Below, piece by piece: positions 44,819 to 57,506 of a DNA stretch of 64,000 nt. The stretch spans positions 25,240,733-25,304,732 of the forward strand of contig NC_089850.1 of assembly GCF_036373705.1 (NCBI RefSeq), read 5' to 3'. The notes beneath the pieces are model-generated. The model was not told the origin of the DNA. It saw only the letters and a program-made list of their open reading frames with translations, and searched no databases. The translations under genes and the position numbers were made by a program. The stretch is from Amia ocellicauda (Eukaryota; Chordata; Actinopteri; Amiiformes; Amiidae). The first letter of the stretch is position 1, and the number at the start of each line of letters is the position of its first letter.

Positions 44819-47013
44819 GTAAGAAACAGACAAATTTAAACAATTATACTTTGAAATCAAACTGTTTGCGCAACAATTTCGTCCCTACAGGTAGATGTAC
44901 GGGGCTGTCTTGTACTTTCGTCTGAGCTTCGCAGGGATCGAATTAGCCTGAAACTTAGAAATAAAGTACAAAACGCCTGGACGTGTCATCAATAATTTTA
45001 GCCAGGAAGAGGTTGAGTGAGATAGAGCATGCAATGAATTACACAATGAAATCACAATTCAAGTATCACAAAAAAATATTGCTAACGCTAGAAATCACTG
45101 ATGAATACCATTGTTTTTTTTTTTTGCAGGAGACGATCATTTATTGATTTATTTGAACTCTTTCAAGAATAATGCAAGCTTTGGTGTGATGCCTTCTTAT
45201 GGCTGAGAAACAGAAACTGCAGGCGCTGGGAGCTGGTTATAAAGAGAGCAAGACATAAATATTTAAAGCAGCATTTCTTCTCATTAGGCGACACAGGCAG
45301 TTAAAGTATTATTTTTGGTTTAATGCAACGTGTCTGCAGGCCCGTGGGTGAGAATTATATAGTGTATATTCCAGCTCCGCCATTTTGGGAAACTGCCTTT
45401 AAAAACACATTAAATAGTATCAGAGCAAAGAAAAGTGTTGATCTGATACAAAGCCCAGCGCAGTGCATGATCCGCGTCTGCTCATCTGGAAATGTGAAAC
45501 ACAGCTAGCTCAGTAAGGGAAAGGAAAAAGAAAAAGTAAAACATGTTTATTTGCTCCTAACTGCGTCTTAAACAGCTAAAAAAGTGTTTGAGGAAGAGAT
45601 CTAAAAATAAATATTAAAAATCCCCAATACAGAGAATAGGAAATTGACACTTCAATACAAAAAAAGGGGTTACTTGAAAAATATTTTTTCTTGATTTTCG
45701 ATTATATTAATTCGTTTTATTTACGATTTCCCTTAATGATACAAAAGGAAAGTAAAACATTTTCAATTATTGTATGGATGTATCAATACTGTTTGAGTTT
45801 TTTTTTTATTATTATTCTATTTTTTTTTTTTTAAGTGCCTCAGGTAACTTAATGAATCTCTTAATTAAGGTCTTTGTTTAAATGGATATATGATTGGTGT
45901 GTTCTTTGTGTTTAGATAATGCAATGTGATACACTTTGGATTTATTTAATAGTTTTAGAATCATCAAAGTAAATACATATTCGAAGATAAAACTTACATT
46001 TGACTGCTCGCATTTTCATACACATGTGCTGCTGATGGACAGTCACACAGGAGCACGTTATTTCACACAATACTGAACCGCGCATACACACAACAATTGA
46101 AACTAAACATTGCGGTATAGCTCAATAACTACCACCATCATGTTGCATGCTATTGTTTATTGAATGTAATGAATCATAATATTTTATATCTCAAATGTAT
46201 GTGTGTATATATTTACACACAGTGAGATATAAAATAGTCTCCATTTTTTCACCTAGTGATTTCATTTTTAATAAGCTCTTGAAAGTTTGAAGCGCAGAAG
46301 TGTATAAAATGTAGACAATGGTGACCTCTTGTGGTGCGTAAGTACAAATGCCTCTACTGAAACACTTCAAGGCGACTAATGCCTGAAAAACAATCCCAAA
46401 AATGTGCCAAAAGCGCTAGTATTTGATTGGGGCAACTACACTTACTAATTCTTTGTATGTGATGCGAGATATTAAAAAGGGCATATAATAGTAGAATACA
46501 ATGCATATATATAGCTCTGGAAAAAATTGAGGCCACTGCAAAATGATCAGTTTCTCTGGTTTTACTATTTATAGGTATGTTTGGGGGGTAAAATGAACAT
46601 TTTTGTTTTATTCTATAAACTACTGACAACATTACTCCCTAATTCCAAATACAAATATGAATGGAATGGAATGACTGCCATACATGTAGAGATGCTGATT
46701 TAAGAAAAAGTTGCAGTGGTCTATAGATAGATAGATAAACATTACATGTGATACATATATATACACATACATACATATAATACTATAATAGAATATTAGC
46801 AATTTTATATATCTGGGGGAAAATGCCATATGTTTTTTTTCAACACTGTTTGTTAATCTGTTAAACTAATTGAATGACTTACTTGTCTTACTAATACTAG
46901 TAGAAGAAGTAGTAGAAATTGTAAATACATTGCATAGTTTTGTTATGACTGTATTTTATTGCTTGAAAGCCATTAGTCAGAGATTGTTGTAATGCTGAAT
47001 TGTTTTTTTTCAG
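44819..47013 (+). other. Putative L3MBTL3 5' intron
   Basis: AT-rich sequence between the candidate non-coding exon and the first coding exon. It contains a transposon-end repeat at about 46510-46680. Another first exon could lie here (for example near 45330-45500, where G+C is somewhat higher). Confidence 0.4.
46510..46680. mobile_element. Single end of a common fish DNA-transposon-like repeat
   Basis: The segment opens 'tagctctggaaaaaattga' and continues with 'ccactgcaaaatgatcagtt', 'ctctggttttactatttata', 'aacatttttgttttattcta' and 'taaactactgacaacatt'. I recognise this series from many teleost sequences. The other end is absent, so it is a truncated copy. The superfamily is not certain. 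Confidence 0.45.
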
Positions 47014-47038
47014 GGTACTGCACTTTCTTTGAAGAGCT

Positions 47039-47367
47039 ATGGATGAATCATCTTCAAATATAGGTGCTCAAGATTTTGATGTTTACAGTGCAATGGACTG
47101 GAAAGATGGAGTTGGGACTTTGCCAGGTAGCGAGCTGAAGGTAAGAATTTTAAGGAATGTTTAAAACAGGTAAAAAAAAAAAAATCCACTGAGGTTTAAC
47201 CTAAAAACCTAAAAGGCATAAGAATCACTGCTTTTGCACTTTGAAGCACAATTTACATTTTAATTCTGTCTTTCTCAGAATCTGCATAAAGCCTAATGTC
47301 CAAAAGTTATAATTGAATTTTGAGAGTAAACCACTCCAATTCTACCCTTCCACTCCTGCTTGATTAC

Positions 47368-47417
<50 letters not shown>

Positions 47418-50400
47418 GTGTTATCGTTTTTATAAAACCTCAAACACCTAATGTACTGCAATGCAAAACTGTTTTGCACTTTTCATATGTTTCACAATCA
47501 ATATAATTAATGGTGCAGGTAAGAGGTTGCAGAAATAATAAAATTGAATACAATCCCAAAAAAATAAAAGGCAAACGATTAGGAGGAATGGATCAATATA
47601 CAGTGTCCTCCAGATTTATTCATGCATTAATAAATATGAGCAAGAACTGCATAAACAAAGAATTATGTATATATTCCTTTAAATAAAATCCAACAAAAAC
47701 AAATCTACAATGACATTCTGCTCAATAGAAGCTTCTGGAACTATATGGAGGCCTGCAAAGCTTTCCTGTTTTCCTGGGGTATAAAAGGAGGTAACACACA
47801 GAAGACTTTCAGTAGTAGCATGCATCATCATGATTAAATTCAGAGAGCTCTTCAAAGACTGCAGGCAAATGCTATTTAACCACCACAGGTTGGCAATAAT
47901 TGTCTATAAGAGAGTCCACAAAAAGGAAATTTAAGGCTACTGGTACATTGGCAATCCTGGCAGGAAGACAACACGTGTATCTTGCCACCACAGGCTGTGA
48001 AACAAATGGTTTAGGTGGCTTTTGGCCACAACCTGGTTCTTTCTGCCAAGAAGCACAGGTTCAGTTGACAAAGGACATTCCAGCATGACAATGATCCAAA
48101 GCACCAAATCTACAAAGAAATGGTGAACTGCTCATCTCAATCTTCAGACCCCAGTCCAATAGAACATTATTATTACATCACCGTTATGACCCCCATTCCA
48201 AGCACATGTCCTCTGAGCTCCATTATTTTTCACACTGCAACCCCAGTCTTCCAGCTGCCCACCTATTACTCCAATCTCAGGATTTGATACAGACAGAACA
48301 GTTGACACCTGAATCTGCAGGTTCCTGAGAAGCCACAGGAGGTCACTTGACTGCAGAGAGTCAAGTTGTCCCCGGCCAGCTCTCATCCTCCCTCTGACAC
48401 AGGTGGGATTGGAGAGCTGCTTGCAGTTGCTGGTAATGAGCTCACCCCAGGTGAGGGCTTTGACAGCTAGAGCGCTCGGGAGCCCCCCATGATGACATTT
48501 TAAAAGTGAAGCTAGTGTCACACTTACTCAATATGAAAGATCACAGACCACAGTCTGTCCTTATGACCATGCATCATTCGGATATTGTCAGATATTTTAT
48601 TTTCCTTCCTGGTATTCCATTTTAAATACATGTTGTTTATGCCCGGCAGTTTCGACAGAATGAATTTGGGGTTCTGGAGGTGATCACTGATGAGTCTGAG
48701 GTGGAAAGTGTCAAGAAAGCTCATGCTACAACCACGTGGACTGTCCCTACTGTACAAGAAGGCAAGAGTGACTCATTTGATTTCATACCTATCCAATGTT
48801 TACATTATGATTAAATGCAGAGAAACATTGAAATGTTAGTTTCAGTTCAGCTTGTTTGTAATAATATAGTTAGCGTAGTATGCATTGTTGCAGAATATTT
48901 GTAGTTGGAGTATTGTTGCAGAGGAAAACATTTATCGCCTCTGGGTCAAAGTTATATTTTATTATTGTTGGTCTATGGTCTGCACACCAAAAATGGACTG
49001 AAACATGTATTTTTAATTGCAAACATAAATTAATTCATTTTAATTCAAACTTCATTAATTTCATTTTTTCCATAATATGCAAAGAAATATCATTAATACC
49101 AAAGGGAAAATACTGCATTTCTATCTAAGGTGATTAGTTTAATTTGAGTGTCTCACTCAACAATGCTTTAGAAATTCTAAAAACTGTGAAATTGTGACAA
49201 CGTATAATAAATATCAACCCTTTTACTATTTATGTACAGTTAATGAATTTTTTGCTATAAAGTGTAATTTGCCAATCATTAAATTATGATATCTAGACCA
49301 GACAGGGCGTGATTTGCAACAAGGAAGAGATAATCTTTTTTGTATACATTGTTTAAATTCAGTACACATGATGTTTGTATTCTGTTTTCAGCTTTTTCAG
49401 CAAGTCAGACAATTGTAAGAGACGAGAGGCTGTCCACCAGAGCACACACTGTGTGCTGCACACACTGCCATCAGAAAGGCTTACCTCATGATTTTCTACC
49501 TGAAGGAAATTTCTGCAGTGAAAAATGTTTACAGCAATCACAGGAAGTGTAAGTTGGGATAAGTCTGATTTTTACTTTTAAGGTACAAACATTTGCCTCA
49601 TCTTAATTTCAGGAGAGTCTGTGTCAAGTGTTGTTTCAGTTCAGCACTATTGGATATTATTGTTATATGAATTATTTAATTGTTAATCAAACACAAATAT
49701 CTGATTGTGTTAATATTTTGTTTTATCGAAAATCAATACATCAAAAATATATTTACCTAGTTCTGTAGGCTGGGATGTGTTTGGCAATCCCACTAATTCT
49801 TATAAGAATTGGTTGCTGTCACTTTAAATATAAGCAGGGTCTGTACACAAATCAATTGACTATTAACTCGTGTAAAGTTAAGTCTTAGAACCAATGTTAG
49901 CGTTGCATATCCAGATGCAGTCTTCTTGCTTATGCCCTGTTGTTATTCCTAATAAACTTCACCATGATTACTTAACAAAGGTGCTTGAACACAGGAAGGA
50001 GCTGATGGAATGACAAAAAAAATGGTGATTCCATATGGATTGTGTTGGACGAGTCAACAGATGAGAAAGTTAATTATATACCGTACATCCTTTCCGCACT
50101 CCAAATGTGTGGTTGGGAAACGTTGCTGTTATTTCTTTTCAGTAGTACTATCCTTACACTAGTAAACTATTCTACTATGTCACAAGCTGTCATCATATAC
50201 AGGATGAATTTTCAAATTGAATTTAACAAGGTGTCTGGGATTGCGACAGCCATAATGTACTTGTGCATACAATGTTCTGAAGCACCTTTGGTAAGTAATC
50301 CTGACAAAGTTACCCGAAGGAAGAGAACCTGTGTGAGGAATGTGGTTGTATGTGTCATTGATTTTCTCCAGTGCTATATTTGTGCTTGTGAAGGCTTCCA

Positions 50401-53400
50401 CAAGTTCAAAATGTGCCATGTTTCGAGTGTCACAAACCTTCAGTACTGTGATGAAACCTAGATATTACACTTTTCAGATGATGTGCTTTTGATGTCTTAT
50501 CCAATTCAGCTTTGCTTTGCACATTTTAAATGAATATCAACATATCACTTGCGATTGTGATGTGAGGTGGCATTACAAGCTGTACAAAACTATTTTCTTC
50601 CATCTGCATGTAATTCCTTAGGATACTGCCTTCTAAAGCACAGACATATTTTGAAGTTTTGGAATCTATCAAAACTACCCCTAGTAATTAAGCATCTCCT
50701 AGCAACAAGCATGTACAGTGAGATTGGAATTTGTACAGTACTTAATAAGGACGGGAAGGAATGTTTTGCAACTGTTAAGTAGTGATGAAAGTGAGTAATG
50801 TAATTTATTCATTCATGTCTGTAGATTATTTTAAAAGGCGGTGACTGATGTCAACCCCTTGGTGTAAACAATGCAGTAGAGGCCTAATATTGTACCATCC
50901 ACAATTTCCGTAACATCACAAATTATGTAGGGCCCTAGGGCAGGATTAAATAAAAAATGTTAGCGCTGCGAGACACTCGCAGAAGCATTAGCGGCATGTC
51001 TGTGAATGGAAATTGCACTGCTAAACTATCGTGGTATTAAATCTAACACGACTTGCGCTGCAAAATGACCTTCTCGCAGCTCCTTTCTTGCACAACGTGA
51101 GAGAATAAAACACAGCTTTCACACAGCCACTACTAGAAAACTACACCACTGTACTCAGTCGCACTTTCATGTTTAGTTAGATGCTACTCTCATCTAATTT
51201 TTAATGTAAATCCCATGATGTACAGTTGAGTAGTTTGCTATTAGCGGCTGGTTAAAATTGCAGTTAATCCCGCCCAACAATACAGTGGGAGTGGTTACAT
51301 TTTCGCTGTATTAAATCAAGAAAATATCTGTGAGAAAACACCCTGAAAATGCTCTTGCAGCTCCTCTAGTTTTAGACACTTCGGAGTTTTCTAAATCCTC
51401 TCACAGTTAAGGCAAAGTGTAAAGAAAGCCCGTCCGGCACAGCTCCAGGTTAATTCATAGCCTCCGCAGCTCTGTGTGTCCAGTGTAAATAATTGCTCAT
51501 TGCTACAGTAACTACAATACAGGTGTACAGTGCGGGTAACAAATGAAATGTGGCACCCAACATCCACACAAACGAAATGTTGCCTATTGTTTATGCACAG
51601 AGAGAAAATATGTTATTGAATGTCATTTTATATTATATTTTGTTCAGCAATGTGTCAGTGTTTCGATTATGTTTTTTACATATTTTTTCATGACTTATTT
51701 GTTTAATTCACTCGTTCGTTTATTCTGCTGTTGATTTGTTCGTTGTTCTGAAAACTATTTGATGTCTTAAAAATGGTTTCCTCACATTTCGTGTACTATC
51801 AAGTAAATATTAATCCTCACTCGTACTCACTACAATGTTATGTATATTCAGTCTATATCATATATAAGGTGGGTGTTTCCGTGCATGATACATTTGGCAT
51901 TAGTTTAAAGTTGTACACGTAACAGAAAGGTGGGCTGTGTTCCTTTCAATTTTAAAATGAGAAAATGAGACAGTGAGAAACAGCTTATTCCAGACAGGTA
52001 TATCCAACAGAGGGGCAAAGGTAATGCCGTCCAGTATTCGTTTATATTAGGTTAGCATACATATTGTTAAAATACACTGCTCAAAAAAATTAAGGGAACA
52101 CATAATCATCACATTATAACACCAAGTCAATACTTCAATTAAACTTCAGGGATATCAATCTGTCCAGTTAGGAAGCCTAAGCGATTGTGAATGTCACCTG
52201 TTTTGGTGCAAAGTGACAACAGGTGCACTGGAGAGGCAACAGCAAGACAACCCCCAACAAGGGAATGGTTTTGTAGGTGGTGGCCACAGACAATTGCTCT
52301 CTACTTATCCTTCCTGACTGATTCTTCTCTAGTTTTGCGTTTTGCTAGTGTCCTTGTCACTACTGGAAGCATGAGGCGGTACCTGCAGCCCATTCAGGTT
52401 GCACAGGCAGTCCAGCTCCTCCAGGATGGCACATCCATACGTGCCGTCGCAAGAAGGTTTGCTGTGTCTCCCAGTACAGTCTCAAGAGCATGGAAGAGAT
52501 ACCAAGAGACGGGCCATTACACGAGGAGAGCTGGACAGGGCCGTAGATGGGCATCAATCCAGCAGTAGGACCGGTTTCTGCTCCTTTGTGCGAGGAGGAA
52601 CAGGAGGAGCACTGCCAGAGCCCTACAAAATGACCTCCAGCGGGCTACTGGTGAGCATGTTCCTGACCAAACTGTCAGAAACAGACTCCATGAGGGTGGC
52701 ATGAGGGACCTGTGCTCACAGCCCAGCACCGTGTATCTCGATTGGCATTCGCCAGAGAACACCAGAATTGGCAGGTCCGCCATTGGTGCCCCGTTCTCTT
52801 CACAGATGAGAGCCGGTTCACAATGAGCACATGTGACAGACGTGAAAGAGTCTGGAGACGCTGTGGTGAACGTTATGCTGCCTCCAACATCATCCAGCAT
52901 GACCGGTTTGGCGGTGGGTCAGTGATGATCTGGGGAGGCATATCCTTGGAGGGTCGCACAGACCTCCACGTGCTAGTCAACGGTACCCTGACTGCTGTTA
53001 GGTACCGGGATGAAATCCTCAGACCCATCGTCAGACCTTATGCTGGTGCAGTGGGCGCTGGGTTCCTCCTGGTGCAGGACAATGCCCAGCCTCATGTGGC
53101 CAGAGTATGTAGGCAGTTCCTGGGTGACGAAGGCATTGATGCCATTGACTGGCCCTCATGTTCCCCAGACCTGAATCCAATTGAGAACCTTTGGGATGTT
53201 ATGTATCGGTGCATCTGACGCTGCCAAGTAGCGCCACAGATTGTCCAGGAGCTCACTGATGCCCTGATCCAGGTCTGGGAGGAGATCCCCCAGGACACCA
53301 TCCGCCGTCTCATCAGGTGCATGCCCAGACGTTGTCGGGAGTTCATACAGGCACGTGGGGGCCATACATACTACTGAGTCACATTATGAGTTGCCGTGAT

Positions 53401-56271
53401 GAAATTCACTCAAGTTGGAACAGCCTGTGATTTCAATTGTTTACTTTGATTTTGAGTTTGAATCCAGCCCTCAATCGGTTGGTGATTTTGGTTTCCATTG
53501 ACCATTGTTACGTAATTATGTTCTCAACGAATTACATAATGCACAGTAAAGATTTAGATCTTTAATATATTTTATTCATTGAGATCCGATGTGTGATTTA
53601 AGTTTTCCCTTAATTGTTTTGAGCAGTGTATTACAGCAGTTCACGAGTTGAGCATTCACTGTCACTCACATCCAGATACAGCCTAGAAGCCCGTGCAGTG
53701 ACGTTTAAAATAGAAGCGCCCCGTCACGTTTTAAATCGTAACCTTCTGTTTTGGCTGTAGGTCCAGGTCCGTATGGGACAGCCTCTGGGTCCGGACCCGG
53801 ACCGCGGTCCGCCTGTTAGTGACCTCTGCTCTATATGGACTGATTGCAACTTTTAAGAGACGAACACTGCGTCAAGTCGCTGTCAAAGCGGCTATAGCAT
53901 GATCATACACTATAATTGCAGTTATTAATATTTACACGAATAGGTAAAGCATGGAGACGTCTGGATGATATTTATGGAATATGTACAGACATATATGGTT
54001 GCGTAACTTGCAAGCCAACACATCCAGTGTATGAGGTTTGTGCACGGCACATTGGGTGGCTTAAATAAAAAATACATACATAAATAATCCGTTAAAGGCA
54101 AACTTGCACAGTGTAGTGGATACATTTAGGATTGGAAACAAATATAATCTTAGAAAAATAATCTGAGCAGATAATCTTCTAGGGGGTGGTCAACGTTTTG
54201 CCTTTATCCCAGGCACATTATACGAAGTTTAAGTGAAAACTATACATATTACATTGACACAAAGCAGGCTCGGATCACACGCACACACACACGGACGAAC
54301 GGACATTACACAAAGGCGTACTGTAAAGAGTATTTATGTATGGAAATGCAAGTGTAAATATATCTGTATACATGTATGTATGTGTACACATTGAACACTG
54401 GTTTCTTCATTACATATTTTGTAATGGCCACAGTCTTTGGAGAGAGATGGCGAGTGCGCAGGTGTGCTGCACCGTAGGGTCTACTGTCAGTACTGCACCT
54501 TGACAAACCGAGCATAAAGGTTGTACTTATTGCTTTTTACAGTAGATGGCATCGAGTTATATTAAAATGATGTACTTTGTGCTGACGTACACATGTCTGT
54601 TGATGTTATTGATGAATTTGGGCGTCACAACAGGAGACTTGCATTCACATAGAAACATAGTGGCGGAAACAAGCTGATTTCCATTGAACAGTTGTTGCTT
54701 ATTTGTAGTTGCTAGTTTCTTCCAATGATAAATGTAACCACTATGAGTTTTGTAGCCGGTGCGTCACAGTTTGTTTTTAATCTGCGTCACTACACATAAC
54801 CCAGCTAACACACAATGTTGCCACAACGTTGTAACAACGTAACTCAACATTGTGGCAATGTTGTGTGTTAGCTGGGAGGTGGACACTGAATAAAATATTT
54901 ACATTGATCTGTTATTCACTCAACCATTGATCCACCCGCTAATAGATAACGCCTAGGTAAGGGCGTCTGCCAATAATAATAATAATAACTACACAGCTTT
55001 CATCAATGGCGGCTTCGGTTTTTATTTTATAATCTTTTCTTTTACTCATATTTGTAACCACTACGAAGTACAGGCTTATAGTTTTTTGTAACGGGGAGAT
55101 TAATGCGAATGTGTCCGTTGATCAGATAAAGAATGCATTCCAATAAAGTTCCTTATTCAAAAGGACTTTGTGCAAATTATTCATATGCTCACTGTAACTC
55201 GAGACTAGCTACTGGCATGATGCTACATATCGTTCAGATTTTCACTTAATAGCATTATAATGTAATGTAAAACTCCGAAACCAAGATCTCCTGTCATCTG
55301 ACCATAGGTGTTAGATGGTATAATTCAAGGACTTGATGTCCATGTCAACAAAGTTGAAATTTGATGTGGCTTCTTATTAGCATACAAATATGTAGGTAAA
55401 ATGTATTATCATAATGCAGCATGTTGACTGCTTGAGCTAGTGAGTGCTGTATTGCCTTGGGCCTGCATCCCAGCTCATGTATCTGTTGTCTTTACAAAGA
55501 AAAGCTGCCAAGAGACTGCTCCTCTTAAACTGGTATTCCCTAGGAGGACTTCTCACTGCCATGGCAACAGTGGAGAAAACTGTTGCCATCTCTGCAGTGT
55601 CTTGCTGTTTAAATGAAGAGATAATACTAATCACACTAGTGAAGATGATGGTAATGGCAGATGGTGCTATGCCTTTTGTTTGTTATCTTTGTATAATATT
55701 TTGTGATAGCATGGTAAACTCAGGCTCATTGATATATCAGTAAGGGCTGCATTTAGCCACTGACAAAGCAATACAGTTCATATATTGATGTTTTTGTTTT
55801 CTGATTAATCTGTGGAAATTACATCACATGGTTTTAGACTAACTTTTTCCATTACTGGCACTTGTGCTACTAACATTTTCCTTTGGTGGCACCAGCACAT
55901 GATTTGGTCACAAAAACAATTTTAAAAACAATTCTTAAATGGAGCCTAATACCCGATCACATATCAAACCACTGGAGCCCAACACAGCGTCCCATCCTAT
56001 CATAACAATAATAAATACTAACACAAATCTAAAACAGCCTACAATTATAAACATAATATTAATATAATAGGTAGAGAAATGCCCAAATGTATTTTCCAGT
56101 TTAATATTCCAGGCTATGAGGAGTCAAATGTAGAATGACACTTTCTTCTCGCATGCACTTGCTCATGGAACGACTGTAATCACAGTAATCTCAATTAGTT
56201 TATTTGACGGAAAAAGTTTTATATATCATTCAATATGTCGACCTGGATTAGGGCGTCTGCCAAGAAATACA

Positions 56272-56317
<46 letters not shown>

Positions 56318-57433
56318 TGTTGAATAATAAGAAGTTGACCCACGTAGTTTTTTTTTTACTTTCCGCAACTGGATGTTTTAGAAAATGGCAACATAAGAGA
56401 ATCATGAGAATTTATTAGATTATTAGAAAAAGAAAAACACATTTTGTTAATGGTACAGACAGATGTTATGGAAATGTTTTGATGCTTACAGCTGTGAATA
56501 ACCTGACAAACCAGTTTTGACAATAATTTTTCACTGCAATGAGGCAGTAATCCATTTGCTGGCACAACCATGGTCAATTGTTTACCATCGTAAGCAAATT
56601 GTCAACCAAAAACTAATATGACCAGCTCAATTTTTTCACTTGCACTCTTGCACAAATAAAACATTGTTGCCGCAGTGCCAAGTGAAAGGGTCATGAATGC
56701 GAGTGTTTTGGTCACAGTTTAGAACTCTGCATCATAGAAAAGATCTAGAAATATATTGATATATAAAGCATGACTGGGAATGTATATTGTGGTTTTCCTT
56801 AGTCCTTCTTTGATTCTTCACACGTATCAGGTTTTTTAGAAGAGTATTTTTAGTTTTCTTTGGTTATGCTATTTGTGCAAGCCATGTCATCCATCTTGCC
56901 CAGTCTTGCAGTATTTTAGACTTGCTGTTACTATTTTAATATTAACTATTTCATAGTAGCTTAGCTGTGGGTAATGCTGTAAGGAAAAGGAAGACAGTGT
57001 ACACCCAGAACTCCCTCATGGCATCAAGTAACTATTTCCTTTTGAAGACCTGTCAGCTTTTTGCAGTTTGGGCAGCATTGTATTTTGGGAGAGTTTACAT
57101 TTGAAGTTTAAGATTGGTGTGAAAATATATGTGGTAATAAAAACCAATTAACTGGTATAGATGGTTATACCATTTTGTTTTAGTTGTAGATACTGCTTAA
57201 TTTCCCTAATACAATGTCCCTAATTTTCTTTTTGTATGTTTAATCTGCATTGCTTTTGATTGTAGAGAACAGAGGCCAAAGAAAGATGTACCAAAACCTA
57301 ATGGTGAGATCTTCAGCTCCACCAGAAAAAGAAAAATACAGCTACCTGCAAATCTGAAAGAAGAGAGTATAGAAAATGGAGATCACCCCAGGGAGGAGGA
57401 AGATGAATCTGTTAGTATTATTATTATTTTATT

Positions 57434-57506
<73 letters not shown>

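Larger units (their letters stand above)
49549..57265 (+). other. L3MBTL3 intron (7.7 kb) rich in mobile-element debris
   Basis: The largest visible L3MBTL3 intron. It contains a hAT-like relic (about 49980-50500), an unclassified block with unusual CpG content (about 50930-51480), a Tc1-like element (52075-53628), a GC-rich terminus-like sequence (about 53740-53828), a snap-back palindrome (54800-54876) and two SINE-like tails (54949-54988 and 56236-56317). No host exon was found inside it. Confidence 0.6.

Noticed and set aside
48144..48521. 125-codon minus-strand ORF
   Set aside because: It overlaps the end of a Tc1 relic and an unclassified repeat block, and no protein family is recognised.
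51543..51734. Small hydrophobic plus-strand ORF in the large L3MBTL3 intron
   Set aside because: It is AT-driven, with no family signature and no splice context.
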